64,000 nucleotides of DNA. Origin: Combretum micranthum. Lineage: Eukaryota > Streptophyta > Magnoliopsida > Myrtales > Combretaceae. How positions within the stretch are numbered: the stretch's first letter is position 1; the number at the start of each line of letters is the position of its first letter. The notes below the pieces were generated by a model that was not told the origin of the DNA, did not search any database, and worked only from the letters and a program-made list of their open reading frames with translations. Positions 49,148 to 60,100 of the stretch are shown here, one piece after another. The stretch lies in the NCBI GenBank assembly GCA_024138025.1, contig JAMXBD010000388.1:248001-312000 (forward strand). The letters run 5' to 3'. The position numbers were made by a program, and so were the translations under genes.

Positions 49148-52100
49148 TTAGGAATTATCTTTGAGGTTTCCCTTGAGAAAATCCCTTGGCTGCAGTCCAA
49201 TGTCCTTGGCTTCCGATCTCTTCATGATCCTTAGTCTCTTGCATGTCTCCATGAACATTCTGTAGCACATAAGGATTAGCTTTATTAAAGATCTACTTAG
49301 GTTTAATAAATTTTACGAAAAAAACAAGTGCATGATATAGTAATTCCCAAGTGCAATAAAGTCTAATCATACGAATGCGTCAACCCAAGATTGTGAGTGC
49401 CTTGATTCGGCCGGAAAAAAAAAAAAAAGGATAAAATGGGTAGCATAAAATATAAATGCATTTTTTATTGATTTTTTGGTATATAGGAAAATGGGATTTA
49501 AATATAGTATCATTTTTCTCAGAGCAATCTTAAAATCCTATTTATTAATATATAATATGAATCTAAAAATAGATCAACCGATTGTGTATATAAATATATA
49601 TACACACACGTAACACATTAGCTACATCTTACAATATTAACTATATATTTTTTATAAACGACTATGTATAAAATTATGATGATGAATTTTTATGCTTTTA
49701 GTCAATTATTTGATCATTAAAATAAATATAATTAGTTATATATTAAGTATTTCGGCCAAACGATATTTACAATTAGATATAAGTCTAAAGCATTAATTAA
49801 TCGATAAGATCGATTATGTTAAAAAGCATCTAGATAAGTAATTTATTTGGTATCCTCGTAAAGTGCGGTTGATATTTCCTGTTTGAAAGAGGCATTATTC
49901 TATATTACTACTGTCATAAAACAATTAAGAAGTTGAAAAATGATAAATCCCTGAAAACAAGGGCAAAGAAACAACAGATTCAAGAAGAAAATGATGATGA
50001 CTGGCAAACTACTGGCAGAGCTCTGGTCTTTTGACAGGGTTTTTCTATGGCAATATTGTCGATTCCTCAGAATCATAATGTCGAGATTCGCCTGTGTCGG
50101 CCATGCATTTGCATGTAACTTCTTAAATGAAAGTTTAAAAAAACACTTGTTGACGTACACTTTATGGGCATCATTGACTTTTTATCTACGATGATGTAAA
50201 TAAGCATGAAAAACATTTACAAGGATAGATTTCTCTTTTTATTTTTTCCCCAATAAGATGTATAATTAGTATTAGGAAGTATGAAAACATTAATTTTTTT
50301 TCTTTTTATATAAGGGTGTAAATACTAAAAACATTTTGCATATGCAATTTGTGTAAAAATGGATGTTAATTATTTTAAAAATCACCTATTCTACTACCAT
50401 ATGTGTGAAAATCTTACTAGTACCCATACATCATGTGTGTATACATACTTGTAATACCTAAATAACACCCATATAACTAGTGCTCCATATATGATAAGAT
50501 GCTTAGAGGCCAATTAGTAACAAAAATATCAATTTTTAAACTCTTTTTTCCCACTAGAAAAATATATATTTATGTATGTATATATATCTCATTTTCCCTT
50601 TAGTCCACTAACTACTTTCTTATCGCTATGCTTATTTAGTAATGCAACTCTCTTTAGCTAATTGATTGATGAAAACTTAAGAAAAATGAAAAGTTAAAAC
50701 AAGGCCATAAAAGCTATTATAAAGATTATTCTAGGAGAGCAAAACCACTGAAATTAACATTAAGGAAGCTTATGATAGTGGCACATATACCTTTGCAATT
50801 GATAGTTAAGCAAATATAAGATGGTGTATAGACAATCGACTTGGGTTTGAATCTTTAAAACATCTACTTTGATTTTGAATTTGAAAAGTAGGAGTAAGAC
50901 TTTTGCAACTCTATGATTATTAGAGCTCTTGGACTCAGTCAATACTATTCTTAAGCCATGTTATGGCAAATCTCTATCTTAATTTTTGTGTTTTTTAAAG
51001 AAAAGATCAAAACCCCAAGTCCAGGGTTTCATTTCATTTATGTGGCACTAAAGTTGTAGAATCAACTAGGTGGTTTGTGTTTCTAGGGTCAATTCTAAAC
51101 CAACCCCCGCGTCCAAAGTTAATTATTAAGGAAATTTATTTAAACTGTAGGGCATTTTTAAATCAGTATAAAAAAAAAGGGGGGAAAAAGGGAATATTAT
51201 AAGGGTAAAGGAGACTTACTCCCACGGGACATCTCCAGCAAGCATCCAGTCTCCATCTTTATCTTCGTAAATCAGCATATACTCAGCATTATCCCCTTCC
51301 TTTGAAGCCTGATCAGCTGTCCATTACATAGATTCAGTAATTATAATTAATTAGTAACTATAATTTCTTAAATTCTACTAACTAGTTTTAATCAATTCAC
51401 TGGTAAAGACTAAGAAAGGGTTCTTTGTCACTAAGATTAATAAAAATGATCTATTATTTTTGACAAAAAAAATTTCGGTTATTGAGGGTATGAGCATGGA
51501 AAGATCACTGGGCTTTTAAATTGTGATTTTGGTTTTTTTTTTTTTAATAAAGTTTAAGAATATATAGATAACCCTAAAACTAATATCAGAACCCAAATTC
51601 ATTTCTAAAAAGAATCATAAAAACCCAAGTCTATTTTGTAAAAGGATCATAAATAGAAGATTTGAGGGTTTAGTGATGCTCTAGGGGATAATTTATAAAC
51701 TTCCAAAATCATGTAAGGTAAACTCGTATTTTATATGTTACTATACTTACTGGATCGATCTCAATATTTTCTCATCTTGGTCAATTTTAACAAGAAACAA
51801 AGAAATTTTCTAAATACAGAAGGATTACTAAGCATTTTTTTGGTGATTAATTACCGTTTTGAATGAATAGGGTTAATTATAAGTGTAAAAAATATAAGCA
51901 CATATATGAACTTAACGAAACTCATGCCACCAATCTCGGGGTAGCAAATAACAAAAATAAGGGAACATATACTGCAAGTAACATTGATATGGGATGCGTT
52001 TGATATATTTCTTTCACATGCATAATAAAATTTTAGAGATCTTAATTACAGATTATTACTACTCCTTGCACCATGCAATTTATGTTTACTATGATTGCAA

Positions 52101-52795
52101 TACATGATAATCTTATGAATGGGGGCAATCCTTAAGTTTAGATATAGTACCTGTAAATAAATTAGGATGTGAAGTTAAATTCGAGTCTTAGTAAGCTCAA
52201 GAGCTAGGACTTAAGTAGAAAATTTTGTAAAATTGAAGCATAAAAGAGGACATACTTGGATTTTGACATGGATACCAATTTCTCATGATCTAAATTTCTT
52301 ACCTACGTAACCTTAATTAACCCTTATGTAAAGCAACCATGTAAAACAAGAGCAAAATTTACATAAAAGTATGCATGTAAACTTACCAATTCCGTAACAT
52401 CCAAAGAGCTGCTCTAGTGCCCTAGCAAGGTCACAATACCCTTTTTGCATGCTCAAATCAATTTTCCTTAGATAAACCGCTCCATCCATGCTAACCTTCA
52501 CGTACATTTTCGAAGTTTCACCTTCAATATGATCTTTCTCACTAAAGCTGTTCTTCCTTCGATATGAGCACACCGGAGGCCATCCCACAACCTGGCTCTT
52601 CGCCACGGCGAGTACTACCTTAGTACTCCTTCCATCGTTAGCACCACCTGATTCGCCTCCCTTTGCTTCCTCGTCCACCTCCCAAAACCCCCTCTTCTTC
52701 TCATTTTTTTCAACCAAAGTTTGACCCCTACCTGGAGGAGCTAGTGTTAGCTCCGTGATTTCAAGTCCAAGTCCTTCTTTGCTCATTCTCTTCAC
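49148..52795 (-). CDS. IAA19-like: Aux/IAA auxin-responsive repressor, IAA19/IAA6 type
   Basis: Three exons on the minus strand: 52795-52387, 51316-51220, 49259-49148 (TAA at 49150-49148). All introns are GT..AG (1070 and 1960 bp) and phases join cleanly to 205 residues; Met4 (52786) may be the true start, as relatives begin just before KEGLGLEI. Domain I is [16 protein letters not shown]. The domain II degron [15 protein letters not shown] is intact, so TIR1/AFB-dependent turnover is expected. Domain III is [18 protein letters not shown] with its Lys. Domain IV holds [19 protein letters not shown] with the acidic PB1 motif, then [10 protein letters not shown], a nuclear signal. The protein represses ARF transcription factors in the nucleus. 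Oddity: the LxLxL co-repressor motif reads LTLAP. Upstream TGTCTC boxes suggest auxin induction. Confidence 0.95.
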
Positions 52796-52848
52796 CGTAG
52801 GAAAAAAATTGATGATTCAATATTCCTCTTTTCCTTCTTAAGCAATGG

Positions 52849-52856
52849 TATATATA
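52849..52856 (-). promoter_or_regulatory. TATA box of the Aux/IAA gene
   Basis: TATATATA about 55 bases upstream of the start codon, in a TTTATATATACC context. The short distance would give a short 5' leader. Confidence 0.5.
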
Positions 52857-53016
52857 AATTTCCCTTCTCTTTAGGCGCAATACACGGAAGTGTATTATTG
52901 TTATTAAGTTTTCGTACATACACAAAATATAATTATATCATATTCTAACATCTCCAAATGGGTAGTTTTATGCTTGTATGGGGTGGGGCAATTTAAACAA
53001 GGGTCCCGACAACAGC

Positions 53017-53022
53017 TGTCTC
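53017..53022 (+). promoter_or_regulatory. auxin response element TGTCTC
   Basis: Canonical ARF-binding hexamer about 220 bases upstream of the Aux/IAA start, pointing away from the gene. Confidence 0.5.
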
Positions 53023-53232
53023 CTCGATACTAATTAACACAGACAAAAGAATTTCACGAATTTTCTTTCTTAAAATTAATTATACAGTTTTATGAAAAAT
53101 AAATATTTAAAAAGCATAAAATTATACACGGTTTTGCTATTAACAAGTGTTCATAGGGTACCCGGGGTTATTTTTATTAAAATGAAATGGGAACAATGAC
53201 AGGTCAACTTAGGCTAAGTGGTCGGTCACCGA

Positions 53233-53238
53233 GAGACA
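53233..53238 (-). promoter_or_regulatory. auxin response element TGTCTC
   Basis: GAGACA on the + strand, i.e. TGTCTC in gene orientation, about 440 bases upstream of the start and opposite in direction to the element at 53017. Confidence 0.5.
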
Positions 53239-54430
53239 AGTGTAGGGTCTTATGGTTTCATATAACACTAAAGAAAGGCCAACACCATAAATTGGAAATG
53301 GGACAGATCCGATGGTGGTTGGTGTTGGTGATCTTTAATGGGATTTCTTCGTAGCCGTGTGATGAGATGGAAGGGAACAAGCCATGTGGTTTTCCAGATT
53401 GAGAGGGGGGGTATCTTTAGGGTTAGTACAAATTATGATAAGGGTACTATATACTTACTACACGTAAATAAGTCCTTTGTGATTTAAAATAATGGGGAAA
53501 AGGTTGTGTTGTTGCGCATGCATTTCCATGTAAAAAGGTCCATTTTCCACTTAAACACTCATGGGACTTGTGTGTCTTGAACAAGGATCGGGCATGTATT
53601 CTTGTTATCATTGCAAAGTCATGATGACACATATGCACACACGCGCGTATATATGTATATATATTATACATGCACTTTTATAACAATTTCAATAATCAAA
53701 TTGAAAAATTCTGTCAACGGATGTATGAATGTATATTGTATTAATATATATATATATATTATATTAAAATACATCATGATTACATTGATAAATTAGAAGC
53801 AACTTGTGTATTCAGGCAGCTATTTGGAGTCTATTTTTTTATCATATTTTGATGATTTTGATATTATACTAACAGTTTTACATATAAACAGATCAAACAG
53901 ATACCATACAAATATGATACAAATAAGTAATAAATACAGATTTAATACAAATACAATAGAAATAGAAATCAAATAATCTAAGCAAACCTTGATCGCATAA
54001 TCTTTTCCCGTCAGTGAGCAATTATGCATAGATATAGTAGATAGGACCTATGCCATTACATTGTTAGAACTTTATGGTTCTCTGTGACAAGAGTTTATAA
54101 ATTGGGATGTGTCTCATGACTACCTCCTGAAGTTTGGGTTATATATATTATATAATATATATATATGTTACATAGGCACTTTAACATTACTGTTCAATTG
54201 TAAGGTTGTTTATAAAATTGAATGAATTCTAACTGAATTAAAGTTAAGTTAAACCCTAAGAGCTTATTGTACAAGATTTTCAAAGATGGAAACTCTTGAT
54301 TTATATTTTTAAAATCGTTCTCATTAATTCTATTTAGCAATCGATTAATATATCCACTGCAAATGTGGAAAGGAACATCTAACTCCAATACTAATGAACC
54401 TTGTCGCATATTGATTTTGAAAATTTACAA
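53239..54430. other. intergenic, no gene recognised
   Basis: Distal promoter of the Aux/IAA gene, then AT-rich spacer with TA microsatellites (53740-53760, 54140-54165). Confidence 0.5.
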
Positions 54431-54470
54431 TAATGAATTCAGTCGCAAAAATTTATTTATTGATGAATTC

Positions 54471-55252
54471 CATTTTTTGAATATATTGACCTTAATCTTT
54501 AATGAATTCAGTCGCAAATTTGCTTCTGTTTTGTATCACTAATGCAAAAATAAATAAATAAATAATGATGATCTATTTATTGATAACCTACATCATAATT
54601 TTTGCTCTACTTCATTAAATACTACAATTAAATTTATTCATTAATAAACTAGGTTGTGAACGAAATTACTTTTGTTTTGATGCTCATTACAATAAAACTT
54701 TTATTTGTTGATAAACTGCATTGTAAATTTGTCTATACATCATCTAATATTATTTATTAATAAATTTCGTGGCAAGAATGTCTCTCTTTTAATCATCATC
54801 ACAACAAAAAATCTATTTATCCATAATTTAAATCACAAAATTTTTATTTATTAATAAATTCCATTTTTTGAATATACTGACCTTAATCTTTAATGAATTC
54901 GGTCGTAAATTTGCTTCAATTTTAGATTACTAATGCAAAAATAAATACATAAATAATGATAATCTATTTATTGATAACCCACATCATAATTTTTGCTTTA
55001 TTTCATTAAATACTACAATTATATTTTATTTATTAATAAACTCGGTTGTGAACGAACTTACTTTTGTTTTGATGCTGATTACAATGAAAGTTTTATTTGT
55101 TGATAAACTATATTGTAAATTTGTCTATGCATCATCTAAATTTATTTATTAATAGATTTCGTGGCAACAATCTCTCTCTTTTGATCATCATCACAACAAA
55201 AATTCTATTTATTAATAATTTATATCACAAACCTTTCATAATTGACCCTCTG
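54471..55252. repeat. two-copy 391 bp higher-order minisatellite
   Basis: Period 391: CATTTTTTGAATATA at 54471 and its copy at 54862. Each copy is itself made of about six 55-65 bp monomers of the type TTTATTNATAAACT, then ATTGTAAATTTG, then TTTTGATGCTCATTACAA. The words GAATTCAGTCGCAAATTTG and TTTCGTGGCAA recall CACTA-transposon subterminal repeats, but no CACTA terminus is seen. Confidence 0.8.
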
Positions 55253-55318
55253 TAGATGAATATGCCATGTGCCTGTATGTACGATTGTGTATATGCATGT
55301 GTTTACTTATGTATCCAC

Positions 55319-56164
55319 TAGGCTATTCATTAAACCAAACCAAATCGAATCCAATCACAAAACACGATTCTTTTATATTTTCGGTTCGATTTGCGGTTCG
55401 ATTAAAAAAGAGCCTAAACAGTTACGATTCAGTTTGAAGGGTTGAACTGAACCGAACCAAATCAAACGTTTTCAACCTGAATTGAACCATTTCACATTCA
55501 AAGAAATAAAATAAAAATAAAAACTATTTTATTTATTTATAACTCTTGAACATTACATATTAGGACTTGTATATTCTAGGATTAATTCAACAAAATGCAA
55601 AACTCTTATCATGAAATACATCTATAGGAGCAGGTTTTATACTAGGTTGCAATATCTACAATCAACAATACTGAGATAATTTAGAACTTTAAATTAATTA
55701 GTACAACAGAAATTTAAATACGTTATAAAAGAAGAATATTATAAGTAAATGTGGAATTAAACCAAAAGAATAATTTTCTTAGTTAATGTTATAGATTTAT
55801 TAAAAATATATGTTATTTTAAATTCACATTGGAAATTATTTTTAAAACGGGATAATATATGTATTTGAAAATTTTAAATATATGACCTGATATTAATTCT
55901 TGTACAATGTTCCTCAATCTAAACATTTTTTTTCTTGCGAACTCAAATAACTATTAAAATTATTTATTAGAACTAAATCTTTTAAAGGCAGTTCGAATCG
56001 AACAGAACCAAACCAAACCAAACTACATGTGAAGCAGTTTGGATCAAAAATCCAAACCATTAAAAGCAATTTGGTTTATTAAGGGTTTAAACCGAACCAT
56101 TTTGAATGTGGTTCAGTTCGGTTCGACCCTTGAACTAAACCAAACTGAACCATGAAAACTCCTA
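55319..56164. mobile_element. non-autonomous hAT element, 846 bp, no clear target duplication
   Basis: TAGGCTATTCATTAAACC at the left, GAAAACTCCTA at the right. Strong GGTTCGGTTCGA / AACCGAACCA subterminal words; length as in 31193-32052 and 36650-37516. Flanking octamers GTATCCAC and CGCATAGA do not match. Confidence 0.75.
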
Positions 56165-57201
56165 CGCATAGATACTTATGTATGCTATGTGCAAGATTTA
56201 CTTACATACGACTAATAAAAGTTCAAACATATAACAATTATACATAACAATCAACACAAAATGCAACCAGAAGTTCACAGGACAAATGCTAGATATATTT
56301 GGGTCCAACAAATGTAAAATAGTTTGCATATTTAGTGTAATCTAAAATTATATCAATATTGTTTCTTTCAAAGCTTGACTAGTTCAAATAACATAACTTC
56401 GGTTTGTTTTTTAAACTCTTGTCCTGAATTTTTCTTCTCTTATTCTCAACTATTTGTACTTCTATTTTTTTTTTTTTTATCTCTTTCTTCATTTTTTTCT
56501 TATAACTCTCATAATTTATTTTCCATTTATCCTTGGATATCTTATAGTAATTTTTTTTTAATTGCTCTTAAAAATGCTGGATGGTGAATCATCATAGCTT
56601 AAGTTACAATAGGATGGGTTCTTACAACTTCAAAGTGTGTTTTACCATTTTTCGTCAACCTAAATCCATATAATCTACCATGACATTTAACTGCTTTTAC
56701 CCATACATTGAAGCCAAGCTAATTATGATGAAGAAGCTTTACCATGTGTCGCCTTTAATGACTTTATATGTTTTTCTTGAAAGAGTTCATTTAATATATT
56801 ACATCTTTAAAGTTTTAAAAGATGAAAAGAAAAATGATGTAAAATACACAACATATAAACTTACACCAACAATTTGTATGTTAAAAAAAAGTTCAAATTG
56901 GGAGATAGATTACATAAAAGTGCCTTATTAAAATAATAATATAGAGTTGTCTTAAATGAAGAAAATCAAAAATTGTAGTTCTGAACTTACATTTAGTACT
57001 CAAATTGTATATAACACATTAATGAAAAAAATGGATTATGAATATAATAGTCTTTTATGATGCAAGGAAAAATAAAATGGAACCTCTTGAATGTTTCAAA
57101 ATTGAACCTTCTTTAATTGTACATCAGTGATTATATGTTCCTTTATATTTCTTCACCCATTTAGAGCTATTTTAATGGTGATTAATTAACATATTCCATA
57201 T
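56165..57201. other. intergenic, no gene recognised
   Basis: AT-rich. The open frames of 70-83 codons here have low-complexity composition and no recognisable domain. Confidence 0.5.
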
Positions 57202-57209
57202 ATTTGACA

Positions 57210-57850
57210 AGGGATTGACAAAAAAAACCCAATAAAATTGAATCGAAATCGGAAAATAAATCTGAAAAATATGATTAACTAGTTTATTAATTTCGGTTTT
57301 GGGATTATGATTTTTTTTTTCAATTTTGGTTTCGATTTCGATTTTTAACTATGAGAAACCAATGGTTAACAGTTTACTATTAAAAAACCAACAATTCAAA
57401 TATTTATGTTTTAATTAATAAGTTGTTGCTGTTTTGTAATTAGAAAAAAGGAAAGACTAAAATTTTAATTTGTATAATGTAGCATTAGAGTAATATTCCT
57501 AAGTTATTGTTGGTTTCATAGTTATTTAACTCGTTGATTTGCAATTTTTTAATGTACTTATGATATTTAACTTGTTAATTTGCAACTTTTGAATGTAATT
57601 ATGAAACAAAAGAGTTTAACTTTTTATGGATCAATTGAAAAATATGTTCAATTGTAACTTTTGGTTAACCATTATGTTAAATGATTAAAAACCGAAAATT
57701 AAAATAATTTAATGAAAAAATAGTTAACCATTAAGGTGATTAACTGTTTATAATGGACCGATTTAAGTTTGGGATTAAAAAACTGATTATTCTCATTTGG
57801 TTCAAAAAATAGGGTCATGGACTGGTTAACCGAACCACGTTTACCCCTAC
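57210..57850. mobile_element. non-autonomous hAT element with perfect 8 bp target duplication
   Basis: 641 bp. Left AGGGATTGACAAAAAAAACC, right ACGTTTACCCCTAC. Flanked by ATTTGACA on both sides (57202-57209, 57851-57858). GGTTAACC words near the right end. Confidence 0.88.
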
Positions 57851-57997
57851 ATTTGACAACTTCCACTTAAGCCATCTAGATGATAATCTCTCATGATCTC
57901 AAGTCAGAAATATCATGTTTGAATCCTCCCTTTCTCCAGTTGCAATGGGGAAAAAAAAATGGTAGTAAGGCATTGATTAAAACTTCCTCCAACTATG

Positions 57998-58686
57998 TGT
58001 TGGGTTATAGATCTAACTCATATGGGTCTATAATCAAGAAAATCCTAAGTATATCGTATATACTTAGAAGATGACATGGAAATAAGGAGATTTTGTGCAA
58101 TCAAAGGAGACTTGACGATGTACACTAGTGATAGAGGAGAAAGGCCACTAGCCTACATATACACATCCACCAGCGCTTGAAATGAGGAATTTTTTCTGAG
58201 AGCTCGGATCAATCAAGGTCAACATCAAGGCCACCGACGTACACATCGGCGTTGAAACACCGAAGTTCATTGCATGTTCTCAAAGTTGCCAACCTTTACT
58301 TTATTAAGCCAACTTGTGTACAGTGCGTGTTTTCCCTTTATGCTTCATATAAATTCTACTTATTTGGTCTTAGGGTTTTGTAGAGACTATCCTTAAATCC
58401 TAAAGAGAGAGTCTAGAGAGAGAGAGGCGCTGTTGTTGTTAAAATCTACCGTTTGTGGTGAAGATCCGTGGGATCTACCGGTCCTATTTTGTGAGAAAAT
58501 CTATATATCCCATTATTATTGATAGTGCAAGATAATTTATGATGTAGTCCCATGGTTTTTTCCAAATTAGGGTTATCCACATAAATCCTGGTATGTTGTT
58601 ATTTCTGTTTTATTATTGTGATCGCTACAAGCAAGAGTAAAAATCGCTATGATTGTTTCTAGGTTAATTAGGGGTTTTTCCTAACA
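57998..58686 (+). mobile_element. solo copia LTR
   Basis: 689 bp with TGTTGGGTTATAG .. TTTTTCCTAACA borders and CTATG / CTAAG flanks (4 of 5). The 3' half (TTAGGGTTTTGTAG, then GTGATCGCTACAAG) is worded like the R-U5 part of plant copia LTRs. No internal region or second LTR nearby, so it is a recombination footprint. Confidence 0.8.
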
Positions 58687-58784
58687 CTAAGTATTTCATA
58701 CAAAAGTTGGTCTCGTTATTATCTACCTTGTCATATTAATTGTGTCATCCTTATTTTATCACCCATCAACCTTCCATTAACAAT

Positions 58785-59100
58785 TAGGTATGTGCAAAAA
58801 AAGGCCACCAAATCAATCAATAGCACTTAAATTTTTCATTTTCTTTTTTTTAAATGGTTTAGTTCAGTGAATTGATTGGTCATATCATGTTTTAACTACT
58901 ATAGTATGTCATTTTTCGAAAGAAGATAAATTTAAAATTTTTTTCATTTAGTCTTCAAAGCATTCCTTTTTTTGTTTTTGTATTAGTGATTAGTTCACTT
59001 TTATTAGTTAGTTACTTTTTATATCTGTTCAAAACCATCTAAGATTTCTATGAGTCATATGTATAAAAAAAGAAAAATTCACAATTTATTATACAATAGT
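58785..59100. mobile_element. left end of a hAT MITE, right end not found
   Basis: TAGGTATGTGCAAAAAAAGG matches the left ends at 31193 and 36650. Further right the sequence fades and no CCCTA terminus with matching flank was found; truncated or decayed. Confidence 0.45.
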
Positions 59101-59188
59101 ATCTTACATATTTTTATCAAATGTTATTGTTTCTTCATATCTTCCTAAATACACACACACACTTAAAGTTTCAATGTTATGCTAGGAT

Positions 59189-59386
59189 ATGGATTCATTG
59201 CAAAGGAAATCAACTTTTGTAATACCGTTAAATCAAAAGCAACCAAGCCGTGGCACTGTAAGTTTTGAATACATTGAACATCCTACCAATATTCATTTGG
59301 AGAATACTAAGACACCTAATGCATACTATCCAAGAAATACTAAGACTATTGATTTCATATGTGGTGATGTGGAAGTTGTGCTCTAA
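59189..59386 (+). pseudogene. unrecognised short ORF, duplicated at 63600
   Basis: MDSLQRKSTFVIPL followed by an open frame of 65 codons. A homologous start, MESLQRESTSVIPLD then a stop, lies at 63600-63644. Both follow a possible splice acceptor (GCTAG / GTTGAG). Probably a gene or transposon fragment in a ~1 kb tandem repeat; family unknown. Confidence 0.3.
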
Positions 59387-59741
59387 AGATGCATGATCTA
59401 CATTAGAAGTCTCTTGCGTTCTCAATTAAATGTAATCATGGCATCGTAGAATTTCACTCCATAAGTCAAGAATAATGGCTACACCAATTTAGCACCCGTC
59501 ATAATATATTTAACACATACATGGCTTATATTTCTTCATTTTATGATAATGATAGATAAGAAATTTGTGGCAACTTTTTATTAGATCACAAAATTATTAA
59601 GATTTAAGTAAATACTAATAATACAAATAATAATTATTTAGAAAACATAGGATATCAAATATATAGTACGGTAAATCACGTCGACTACCCTGTAAACTTT
59701 GTAAAAAACACCAACACCCTCTTTACACAATATGTTTTAAT

Positions 59742-60100
59742 CTAAAACTGAAAGAAGTAATATGTTATAGGTTTCAGTAAAGATAAATACAAGGGAAAAA
59801 ATCAATATCCTTTTCTTATTTTTGAAAAAGTTGTCTCAAACTATTTTAATTTTTTTATTATTTTGTTTAGTTATAATTTATAGAATATAATATTTAAATA
59901 AATCAATGTAATTAGATAATGGCACATCAGTATTTATGTTATGTTAGTATTTGGGCTAGATAAAAAGTTTTAATTTTAAACTAAAAACAATAAAACTAAT
60001 TTATAATAGGTTTAGTAAAGGTGAATATCAACAAAAAGAAAAAGAATATGCTTCCTTATTTTTTGAATTTTGTCTCAATTTATTTTTATAGTTTTATTAT
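59742..60100. repeat. tandem repeat of ~245 bp, split by the solo LTR
   Basis: 59750-59910 resembles 59975-60100 plus 63532-63580 (shared words: ATAGGTTTCAGTAAAG / ATAGGTTTAGTAAAGG, GTTGTCTCAAACTATT / TTTGTCTCAATTTATT). Confidence 0.55.

Noticed and set aside
49900..50194. Overlapping ORFs in Aux/IAA intron 2
   Set aside because: Intronic, mutually antisense, no recognised domain.
50770..50900. Possible SINE or tRNA-derived element in Aux/IAA intron 2 (GGGTTTGAATCTTT like a B box)
   Set aside because: No convincing A box, no 3' tail and no target duplication.
57880..57950. tRNA-like T-loop wording (GTTTGAATCC)
   Set aside because: No acceptor stem or anticodon arm can be folded around it.
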